Part shown: positions 1 to 6,842 of the stretch, one piece after another
How the letters are laid out: the number at the start of each line of letters is the position of its first letter
Position numbering within the stretch: the first letter of the stretch is position 1
DNA from: an uncultured Salinimicrobium sp.
GTDB lineage: Bacteria; Bacteroidota; Bacteroidia; Flavobacteriales; Flavobacteriaceae
Direction of reading: 5' to 3'
Assembly: GCA_946887075.1 (NCBI GenBank)
Contig: CAMPKA010000010.1
Span: forward strand, 41,578 to 105,577
Length of the DNA stretch: 64,000 nucleotides
Made by a program: the position numbers and the translations under genes
The notes under the pieces: generated by a model
The model's database searches: none
What the model was told of the DNA's origin: nothing
What the model saw: the letters and a program-made list of their open reading frames with translations, nothing else

Positions 1-1
1 G

Positions 2-715
2 ACCCTGGACCATGTCAAGAAAACCATTGAAAAGACCACGCTTCTAATGCCGGACCGGATCGCCTTTTACAGCTATGCCCACGTGCCATGGATCAAGGGG
101 AACGGCCAGAGGGGCTTTAAGGAAGAAGACCTTCCCGGCGCTCCGGAAAAGCGGGAAATGTATGAAACTGGAAAGGAAATGCTCCGGACCGCCGGATATA
201 CGGAGATCGGGATGGATCATTTCGCCCTGCCGTCAGATCCGCTTTACCAGGCAATGGAGTCGGGTACGCTACACCGAAATTTTATGGGTTATTCCGCCAC
301 AAAAACAAAAGTGATGATCGGACTCGGCGTTTCCTCCATCAGTGATTGCTGGACCGGATTTGCTCAGAATGTCAAAAACCTTGAAGATTATTACGAATTA
401 CTGGAGAGGGGAGAATTGCCCTTGTTCAGAGGGCACCTCCTTTCCAGGGAGGACCAGACCATAAGACAGCACATTCTGAACCTGATGTGTTCCTTTGAAA
501 CCTCCTGGTCGGGCTCCCAACTGGACTTCCCTGAACGCCAGATGGTTTTGGAGAGCCTTCTGGAGATGGAGAAAGACGGCCTGATTCGGATAAATGGGAA
601 TAGCCTGCGGATTCCTCCCGAGGGACGACCTTTTGTACGTAATGTCTGTATGGCTTTTGACCTGCACCTCCAGAGATCTCCCTCCGATGGAAGGCTGTTC
701 TCAATGACGATCTGA
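2..715 (+). CDS. hemN: Oxygen-independent coproporphyrinogen III oxidase, C-terminal part (5' end outside window)
   Basis: The reading frame is open from base 2, so the gene starts before the window; about 237 codons are visible. It includes the HemN C-terminal region: the stretch around YSYAHVPWIKGNGQRG, the EIGMDHFALPSDPL segment, and the NFMGYSATKTKVMIGLGVSSIS core, followed by the helical HemN_C domain and the typical RLFSMTI ending. The radical-SAM CxxxCxxC motif would be upstream and is not visible. The enzyme performs the anaerobic oxidative decarboxylation of coproporphyrinogen III to protoporphyrinogen IX in haem synthesis. An ATG at 47 is internal and not the true start. The family call is firm; only the 5' boundary is missing. 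Confidence 0.93.
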   Translation, partial: TLDHVKKTIEKTTLLMPDRIAFYSYAHVPWIKGNGQRGFKEEDLPGAPEKREMYETGKEMLRTAGYTEIGMDHFALPSDPLYQAMESGTLHRNFMGYSATKTKVMIGLGVSSISDCWTGFAQNVKNLEDYYELLERGELPLFRGHLLSREDQTIRQHILNLMCSFETSWSGSQLDFPERQMVLESLLEMEKDGLIRINGNSLRIPPEGRPFVRNVCMAFDLHLQRSPSDGRLFSMTI

Positions 716-731
716 CATCCCGCGTGGAATC

Positions 732-1019
732 CTAAAGGATCTGGTCCTCTGCCAGATGCATAACAAGTATTTGCAATTGATCCTGAGACTCCAGGATTTC
801 GTCGAAAAGGATAGGAGGTTTTGGCAGTTTCCACCGGGAGTTTTTTACCTTATGGTTATGGCGCAGGACTGTTCTGAACCAGAACCTGGGTTTCAAGAGA
901 TTAACAGCTTTTTCGAATGATTCAGAAAAGGCTTCGGTAATCTCCTGATGTACCTGGGTATGGAGTACTGGACGTGCGTAGGAAGAGGAAGCGATCATCT
1001 GAAATAAATTAAAGACCAT
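732..1019 (-). CDS. Doubtful hypothetical ORF between hemN and the amine oxidase gene
   Basis: A minus-strand frame runs open from 1106 down to 732. The longest form would overlap the 5' end of the plus-strand flavoprotein gene by 50 bases; an internal ATG at 1019 gives a non-overlapping 95-residue product. The translation is rich in hydrophobic and basic residues but shows no signal peptide, membrane segment or motif I recognise. The alternative is a roughly 340-base intergenic region with no gene. I see no promoter or terminator that settles it. Confidence 0.25.
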   Translation of the reverse strand: MVFNLFQMIASSSYARPVLHTQVHQEITEAFSESFEKAVNLLKPRFWFRTVLRHNHKVKNSRWKLPKPPILFDEILESQDQLQILVMHLAEDQIL

Positions 1020-1056
1020 ATCCGGATTCTTCTCCGATACAAAACTGATTTTACCT

Positions 1057-2454
1057 ATGAGCTTATCAGCAACTGATTTTAATTCCGCAAATAAAAAGTC
1101 CCGCAAAAAAGTTCTCGTTCTCGGAGCTGGTCTGGCGGGACTGGCGGCTGCGTGGGAACTTCAGAAATCCGGTAATGATGTATTGGTTCTTGAAGCCAGA
1201 CAACGACCTGGCGGACGGGTATCAACAATAAGTAAACTCTTTGCTCCGGGACTGTCGATCGAGGAGGGGGCAGCAGCGTTTTCCGAGTCCTATACTTATG
1301 CTATGGCCCTGATCGAAGAATTTGGTCTGGAACGGATTCCATATTCCATGCCCAGCGCTCCAGTTACTTATATGCTTCAGGGTAAAAGATTCAACGTCGG
1401 CGCCGGTGAATCCGTTACATGGCCTTACGAGCTTACTCGGGAGGAGCAGGAATTGGGTCCTTTTGGCATCGTACAAAAATACCTCATGGATACGCTGCCC
1501 CCGGAGATACAGGATCCGGATAAATGGGAACGACGTCCGCTTCTGGGGATGGACGATACCAGCCTGAAAGAATACCTTCGTAGTAAAGGTGCCAGCCAGG
1601 GTGCAGTGGAGCTGGTGAGGAATACGATGTGGTTTGCGGCGGTGCCAGATCGAACTTCTGGCTTGTCAATGGCCGTATCAGACATGGGAATGTTTATGAG
1701 CGGAAGACCTTTTCTCCTCAAGGACGGCAATGACAGTCTTCCACGTGCAATGGCAAAAAAAATGGAAGGCAGTATCAGATATGGAATTCATGTAACAGAG
1801 GTTTTGGATACAGGGAGGGCAGTAAAAGTCTCCGGCAGGACCGGGGATACCACAGTGATACACGAAGCGGATGAAGTGATTATAGCAGTACCTCTGAAAG
1901 TCCTGGAGCGCCTGAATTTCGAACCCTCCTTACCTGATAACAAGAAATCAGCAGTTTCCAATATGCCGGTTCTGAACCTGACCCGAACGGTACTACAGGT
2001 GAAGAAACCTTATTGGCAGGAGCAGGGGGAATCCGGATTGGCTTTTACTGATCTTCCCATAGGCCAGGTTAATGCGTATCTCAATATGACCGATCCGGCA
2101 GTGTCTCCTGCCCTTTTGGAAAGTTATACTGCCGGTCCCTCGGCGGAGCGGTTTTCCGGAATTCCGGAGCTGGAGATTCTACAGAAAGTGGGCCAGGAAA
2201 TGGAGGAGATCCATCCTGGCCTGATGCAAAACTATCAAAAAGGGTACCTGAAGGAATGGGGATCAGATCCCTATGCTCTTGGCGGTCCGAGCTGGCCTGC
2301 TCCCGGGGATGTGGAAAAATACCTCAAAACCCTGCAGGAGCCTGTGGGAAGACTACATTTTGCAGGAGAATATACCAGTATCCTGAGAAGTACCATGGAA
2401 GGCGCTCTCCGGTCGGGTGCACGAGCAGCTCGGGAAGTCTGTGAGAGAAGCTAA
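1057..2454 (+). CDS. FAD-dependent amine oxidase / flavin monoamine oxidase family protein
   Basis: The product has 465 residues. Near the N-terminus (about 20-50) it has the Rossmann dinucleotide fold VLVLGAGLAGLAAAWEL followed by EARQRPGGRV, the GRR-type FAD signature of monoamine oxidases and phytoene desaturase relatives. The C-terminus has the second FAD contact, RLHFAGEYTS...TMEGALRSGARAA, typical of the amino_oxidase family. No signal peptide or Tat motif is visible, so a cytoplasmic location is inferred. The family oxidises amines or amino acids with FAD; the substrate cannot be read from sequence. The ATG at 1057 leaves a short basic leader before the fold, which is acceptable; no good promoter was recognised upstream. 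Confidence 0.9.
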   Translation: MSLSATDFNSANKKSRKKVLVLGAGLAGLAAAWELQKSGNDVLVLEARQRPGGRVSTISKLFAPGLSIEEGAAAFSESYTYAMALIEEFGLERIPYSMPSAPVTYMLQGKRFNVGAGESVTWPYELTREEQELGPFGIVQKYLMDTLPPEIQDPDKWERRPLLGMDDTSLKEYLRSKGASQGAVELVRNTMWFAAVPDRTSGLSMAVSDMGMFMSGRPFLLKDGNDSLPRAMAKKMEGSIRYGIHVTEVLDTGRAVKVSGRTGDTTVIHEADEVIIAVPLKVLERLNFEPSLPDNKKSAVSNMPVLNLTRTVLQVKKPYWQEQGESGLAFTDLPIGQVNAYLNMTDPAVSPALLESYTAGPSAERFSGIPELEILQKVGQEMEEIHPGLMQNYQKGYLKEWGSDPYALGGPSWPAPGDVEKYLKTLQEPVGRLHFAGEYTSILRSTMEGALRSGARAAREVCERS

Positions 2455-2481
2455 ACCACTGTAGCCTTGCCAATACTGTCT

Positions 2482-2973
2482 TCAGCCCAATTCCTTCTCC
2501 AGGTCCTGAAGGTCAAGAGGCCTGGTGAACATTCCAAGGGAGCCGTCAGCATTTACTGGCCATTGCTCTTTCGGCCTGTCCCGGTACAGTTCCAGGCCAT
2601 TACCGTCTGGGTCCCGCAGGTATAAAGCCTCGGAAACACCGTGGTCACTGGCTCCCTCTAAAGGGTAGGATTCCCGTTTCAAGCGCTGGTAAATAATAGC
2701 CAGATCTCTTCTGGTTGGATACAGAATGGCCGTGTGGTAAAGACCTACCCCTGCTACCGGGGCGGGTGGAGCACCTTTACTGTGCCAGGTGTTCAGGCCT
2801 ATGTGATGATGGTATCCTCCTGCGGAAACAAAGGCTGCCTGAGTTCCATAGGTGGTGGTGAGTTCAAACCCAAGGAGGTCGCAGTAGAACTCAAGGGATC
2901 GCTCGAGATCTGCGACCTTGAGATGTACATGGCCGATCCGGGTTTTAGCCGGCACCTGATATCCTTCATCCAT
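2482..2973 (-). CDS. VOC family protein, catechol-2,3-dioxygenase-like
   Basis: The start is set at the ATG at 2973 (163 residues); the frame extends to a TTG at 3012 but the extra residues precede the fold. A vicinal-oxygen-chelate domain begins at once with GHVHLKVADLERSLEFYCDLLGF, continues with GGYHHHIGLNTW, and ends with ALYLRDPDGNGLELYRDRP. The histidines in GHVHL and YHTAIL and the Glu in LELYRD occupy the usual metal-ligand positions of the two babababb modules. Members include ring-cleaving dioxygenases, glyoxalases and resistance proteins; the HHIGLNTW segment resembles the CatE-like subgroup. It stands alone, facing the flavoprotein gene; the substrate is unknown. Confidence 0.9.
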   Translation of the reverse strand: MDEGYQVPAKTRIGHVHLKVADLERSLEFYCDLLGFELTTTYGTQAAFVSAGGYHHHIGLNTWHSKGAPPAPVAGVGLYHTAILYPTRRDLAIIYQRLKRESYPLEGASDHGVSEALYLRDPDGNGLELYRDRPKEQWPVNADGSLGMFTRPLDLQDLEKELG

Positions 2974-3080
2974 GACTCGAGTAATGGGTGTACATTTCTT
3001 GCGCCAGAACAACTGGAGCAGTTACTAAGATAAAGACAATTTACCCAAAGATTTGCCTTAAAGAGAGGTTTTCTCAACCT

Positions 3081-4049
3081 TTACATCCAGACCTTCACCT
3101 TGTTCTCCACGGGTTCTATCGTCCTGAGGTAGGAATAGATGGCTTTCAGATCTGCCTCTGTCATACCTGCAAACAGGGTCCAGGGCATGATCGTATTCAT
3201 CTGCCCCTCTTTCAGTTTTTTGGCGGCTTCGGGATGCTGAAATGCCTTGAATCTCGCGAGGAAATCAGCTTCACTCCAGGCACCTATACCTGTGGCCTTG
3301 TCAGGAGTAATATTGGCAGAACGAAGAACGCCTGCCGGCATCTTGAATTCCCTTCCTCCCGCAAAGGCTTTCTCGAGAACCAGTTCTCCCTTTTCAGCTG
3401 GGGTGTGACATTCCATGCAACTCGCGGCATTGGTGAGATATGCCCCGTACCTTACCTGATCTGATGGATCCGGAATGGTAACCAGGGATGGTTCTTGGGG
3501 AATCGTATTCATGATCAGGTTCATTGGGAAATCGGGTTCCGATTCAGGAATTTCTGAGGGTATGGCGGGTAATGTTCTCAGGTAGGCAATGATGGCATAG
3601 ATATCCTCCCTGTCCATTTTCCGGTAAAAGCTATAGGGCATCACCGGAAATAAAGCTTTACCCTCCCGGTTCACACCGGTCGTAATTGCGCGGAAGATCT
3701 CTCCGTCTGTCCAATCCCCGAGATTCGCGGGAGTCAGGTTCCTCGAGTAAAATTTTCCTGGGAATCCCATTTCCGGTCCAAAGTATTCTCCTCCCTTCCC
3801 AAGGGTGCCTTCGACTATTGGGGCAGAATAACGGCTCCAGTCCCTGGTGGAGTGGCAGTCCATACAGCCGGTGACGTGGTTCGCGAGATATCGGCCTCTT
3901 TCAATTCTTTCCGGGGTGGCCTCAATACTTAAGTAGGGAGCTGCCTCGACATCCGGCAGGAAAAACCTCAGGTAAAGTATTCCTGCTACTATGGTGATGG
4001 CTATCACCAAAAAAAGGTAACCGAGGGATTTTTTCAGTTTTGATTTCAT
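3081..4049 (-). CDS. Membrane-anchored diheme cytochrome c
   Basis: The frame opens at 4088, but the ATG at 4049 gives a standard N-terminus: a Lys-rich start and one membrane segment (YLFLVIAITIVAGILYL), so 322 residues. Two class I cytochrome c domains follow, each with a CxxCH haem site: CMDCH around residue 62 and CMECH around residue 210. The methionine ligands probably lie in the LFPVMPYSFY and MNTIMPWTLF segments. Each domain ends with the DLKAIYSYLRTI-type helix. The protein should face the periplasm and shuttle electrons; it resembles the cytochrome subunits accompanying alcohol or aldehyde dehydrogenases, but no dehydrogenase is adjacent, so the partner is unknown. Confidence 0.9.
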   Translation of the reverse strand: MKSKLKKSLGYLFLVIAITIVAGILYLRFFLPDVEAAPYLSIEATPERIERGRYLANHVTGCMDCHSTRDWSRYSAPIVEGTLGKGGEYFGPEMGFPGKFYSRNLTPANLGDWTDGEIFRAITTGVNREGKALFPVMPYSFYRKMDREDIYAIIAYLRTLPAIPSEIPESEPDFPMNLIMNTIPQEPSLVTIPDPSDQVRYGAYLTNAASCMECHTPAEKGELVLEKAFAGGREFKMPAGVLRSANITPDKATGIGAWSEADFLARFKAFQHPEAAKKLKEGQMNTIMPWTLFAGMTEADLKAIYSYLRTIEPVENKVKVWM

Positions 4050-4180
4050 ATGGATCAGTTTCAGGTGAATGTATAGCCAACTTAGCACATTTTCAGTTTA
4101 TAAAGCACTGACTCTTAGGATTTTCGATAAAATCCGCTTTTTCACGGATGAGAAAACCCCGGCAGGGGCCTTCAAGTAAT

Positions 4181-4213
4181 TTTGGTAATTAAAATCTGCT
4201 TCACCTATATTTG
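4181..4213 (+). promoter_or_regulatory. Bacteroidota-type promoter of the AGCS symporter gene
   Basis: A TTTG at 4181-4184 (-33 element) is followed after 21 bases by TATATTTG at 4206-4213, an exact TAnnTTTG -7 box. The ATG at 4218 is four bases after the box, so the expected transcript start falls at or next to the start codon. This also rules out the more upstream start at 4182. Confidence 0.75.
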
Positions 4214-4217
4214 TGGC

Positions 4218-5603
4218 ATGGCCGAGCTCGACTCCCTTATCGCGGAATTTGCATCTTTGGTTTGGGGGCTGCCCCTGTTGATACTCCTGATCGGAGGAGG
4301 CCTTTATCTTTTGGTCATCTCCCGTTTCATACCCTTTCGTTACCTGGGACATTCCCTTCAGGTGCTCCGGGGTAAATATGATGATCCTGACGATCCTGGA
4401 GAAATCAGTCATTTTAAAGCGCTTTCAACGGCCCTTGCTTCTACAATAGGCATGGGAAATATCGCAGGAGTCGCTGTAGCCATCTCTATTGGAGGACCCG
4501 GGGCCATGTTCTGGTTATGGATCAGTGCCATAGTCGGAATGGCTACCAAATTTTTCACCAACACCCTGGCTTTAATGTACAGGGGCAGGGACAGTGAAGG
4601 AAAGATACAGGGCGGGCCGATGTATTTCATTACAGAAGGCCTGGGAAAAAAATGGTGGCCGATGGCCGCTTTTTTCAGTGTCGCAGGCCTGGTGGGCGCT
4701 TTACCCGTTTTTAATGTAAACCAGCTCACGCAGGCGATCAATTTCATCCTGCTGGAACCCAACGGGGTCGAAGTAGGGTTTGGAACGGACCTGATCATCG
4801 GTCTGGTACTGGTGGGGATCACCTCTCTGGTCATTTTCGGAGGACTTGATCGCATTAGCAAAACTGCCGGAAAACTGGTGCCTGCGATGGTAGCCCTTTA
4901 TTTTGTTGCCGTTCTGATCATTCTTTTGGTCCATATAGATGAGGTGCCTTATTATCTGGGACTGGTTTTTACCGATGCTTTCGCAGCGGAGCATTTTGCC
5001 GGAGATGCCTTTCTCGGCGGGGCCCTGGGAGGGCTAATCATCCTCGGGATCAGAAGGGGCGCGTTTTCCAATGAAGCAGGAATCGGAACCGCTCCGATGG
5101 CCCATGGGGCGGCAAAGACAGACGAGCCGGTACGCGAGGGACTGGTAGCCATGCTTGGTCCGGCTATAGATACCCTGGTGGTTTGTTCTCTTACCGGGTT
5201 TGCCATCCTGGTGACCGGGGTCTGGCAAACCAGGGAGGTTGATGGTGTCAGCCTGACCGCAGCAGCCTTCAGTGAGGCCGTTCCCTTCTATGGAAAATAC
5301 CTGCTCTTACTTTGTATCGCCGTATTCAGCATTTCTTCTCTTTTTACCTATTCCTATTATGGAAGCAAGTGTCTGTCATTTCTTATCGGAGCTGACAAAA
5401 AACACTATTACAACTATTTTTACGTGCTGAGCATTCTGGTCGGGGCGACCACTACGCTTAGTATGATGATTAATCTGATAGACGGTTTCTTTGCCCTGAT
5501 GGCTTTTCCAACGATGATCTCGACCCTTATTCTTGCCCCTAAAGTGCTGCGGGAGGCAAAGGGGTATTTCAGGAGGCTGAAGGGACATCCAAAAGGCAAT
5601 TAG
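4218..5603 (+). CDS. AGCS family sodium:alanine/glycine symporter
   Basis: Starting at the ATG at 4218 the product has 461 residues with around ten hydrophobic helices. Family signatures are visible: FKALSTALASTIGMGNIAGVAV, GGPGAMFWLWISAIVGMATKF, the GGPMYFITEGLGKKW loop, and GIRRGAFSNEAGIGTAPMAH. These place it in the alanine or glycine:cation symporter family (DagA/AlsT/CycA-like), which imports small neutral amino acids with sodium across the inner membrane. The frame extends to 4182, but those 12 codons lie inside the promoter. The 3' end is only two bases from the convergent oxidoreductase gene, so the two transcripts must overlap or share a terminator within coding sequence. Confidence 0.95.
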   Translation: MAELDSLIAEFASLVWGLPLLILLIGGGLYLLVISRFIPFRYLGHSLQVLRGKYDDPDDPGEISHFKALSTALASTIGMGNIAGVAVAISIGGPGAMFWLWISAIVGMATKFFTNTLALMYRGRDSEGKIQGGPMYFITEGLGKKWWPMAAFFSVAGLVGALPVFNVNQLTQAINFILLEPNGVEVGFGTDLIIGLVLVGITSLVIFGGLDRISKTAGKLVPAMVALYFVAVLIILLVHIDEVPYYLGLVFTDAFAAEHFAGDAFLGGALGGLIILGIRRGAFSNEAGIGTAPMAHGAAKTDEPVREGLVAMLGPAIDTLVVCSLTGFAILVTGVWQTREVDGVSLTAAAFSEAVPFYGKYLLLLCIAVFSISSLFTYSYYGSKCLSFLIGADKKHYYNYFYVLSILVGATTTLSMMINLIDGFFALMAFPTMISTLILAPKVLREAKGYFRRLKGHPKGN

Positions 5604-5605
5604 GC

Positions 5606-6652
5606 CTATTGGAATGGCAGCGCCCTGCGCTCCTGGTGGCTCAGGTAGGCCAATTCGACTACTTTTATCACGTCCCGGGCTTCTTCAGCGGTTACGGCAG
5701 GAGGTGTGCCTTCGGTTATCGCCTGATGCAGTCCGATATAAACCTGCCGATAATCTCCCCTTCTGCTCCTGAAAAACATCTCCTCCTCGGTGGTGTTGAG
5801 CTTCCCCCAGATCCCTTTTGGTTCTTTTCCCCAATCAGGCCTGTCAGTTGGACTAAGGCCGGCTTTCAGCGCCTCTTCCTGCACATCCACACCTTTCTTC
5901 ACAAAGGAACCCTTAGTGCCATGAAGCGAATAGGTATATCCCTTTTCTTTGACAAGCATGCCTGAACACAACCTCACCCGCAGATCGGGGTAGAGGAGAA
6001 GGAGTTCGAAATTGTCGGGTACTTCGGCTGAGTCCCGCTGGGTTCGGATGTCTGCAAAGATCTCCTGTGGGGGCCCGAAAAGGTGCAGCGCCTGGTCGAT
6101 CAAATGACTCCCCAGATCGTAAAGTATTCCGGATCCTGGAATCTGGGTCTGTTCCTTCCAACCTTCCTTAACAGAGCTCCTGAACCTGTCAAACCGGGAC
6201 TCATAATCGACAAGTCGGCCAAGATGGCCCTCGGAAAGAATTCTTTTCACAGTTCGGAAGTCACTGTCCCATCTCCGGTTATGGTTGACGCTGAGAACAA
6301 CCTGTTTTTGACTCGCCAAGTTGATGAGCTGATCAGCCTGTTCGGACGTAACGGTAAAAGGTTTCTCCACCAGTACATTTTTCCCGGCTTCAAGTGCCTT
6401 TTTGGCTGTTGGGAAATGCAGGTGATTGGGAAGCAGGATGACGAATAGGTCAATGTCCTGGGCGAGGAGCAGGGAATTCAGGTCTTCCGTGATTACAACC
6501 TCTGGAAAATCTCGCCGGGCGGCCTGGACATTCCCGGGACTTGAGGTCAGGATGTGGGTAACGTCATATTGCGGAAGGCTTCTGATGATCGGGGCGTTAT
6601 AGACACTTCCTCCTGAGCCATAACCGATAAGTGCGGTTCGGATCTGTTCCAT
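5606..6652 (-). CDS. Gfo/Idh/MocA family oxidoreductase
   Basis: The product has 348 residues. The N-terminus holds the NAD(P)-binding fold with RTALIGYGSGGSVYNAPII, where the usual GxGxxG is present as GYGSGG. The family hallmark EKP is seen in AGKNVLVEKPFTVTS near residue 95. The C-terminal dimerisation/substrate domain includes ESRFDRFR and GSGILYDLGSHLIDQALHLFG, whose D..SH..D residues are the expected catalytic surroundings. It resembles the scyllo-inositol dehydrogenase / YdgJ-like branch of sugar or polyol oxidoreductases acting in the cytoplasm. No sugar operon surrounds it, so the substrate is unknown. Confidence 0.93.
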   Translation of the reverse strand: MEQIRTALIGYGSGGSVYNAPIIRSLPQYDVTHILTSSPGNVQAARRDFPEVVITEDLNSLLLAQDIDLFVILLPNHLHFPTAKKALEAGKNVLVEKPFTVTSEQADQLINLASQKQVVLSVNHNRRWDSDFRTVKRILSEGHLGRLVDYESRFDRFRSSVKEGWKEQTQIPGSGILYDLGSHLIDQALHLFGPPQEIFADIRTQRDSAEVPDNFELLLLYPDLRVRLCSGMLVKEKGYTYSLHGTKGSFVKKGVDVQEEALKAGLSPTDRPDWGKEPKGIWGKLNTTEEEMFFRSRRGDYRQVYIGLHQAITEGTPPAVTAEEARDVIKVVELAYLSHQERRALPFQ

Positions 6653-6711
6653 CTTTTTCCCCCAAGATAAGCTTTATTTGATGGGACGCAAAACCCGCAG
6701 ATCTTCAAGTA

Positions 6712-6834
6712 ATGGGATGGGAGCGATCCAGGAAAGGACTGTCCCAGATGCCTGAAAAACAACTCAGGCAGAACCCGTATCGGGATATTTTCAAAAATGA
6801 GCCGTACCAGTTCGATTGGGAACGAGGATGCTGA
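6712..6834 (+). CDS. Possible 40-residue small ORF, low support
   Basis: In the 190-base space between two minus-strand genes, a plus-strand frame from ATG 6712 (or internal ATG 6748) ends at TGA 6832-6834. The C-terminal half (NPYRDIFKNEPYQFDWERG) has a protein-like composition rich in aromatic and charged residues. No ribosome binding site or promoter is convincing and I know no family for it. It may be chance. Confidence 0.15.
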   Translation: MGWERSRKGLSQMPEKQLRQNPYRDIFKNEPYQFDWERGC

Positions 6835-6842
6835 AGCCGCTC

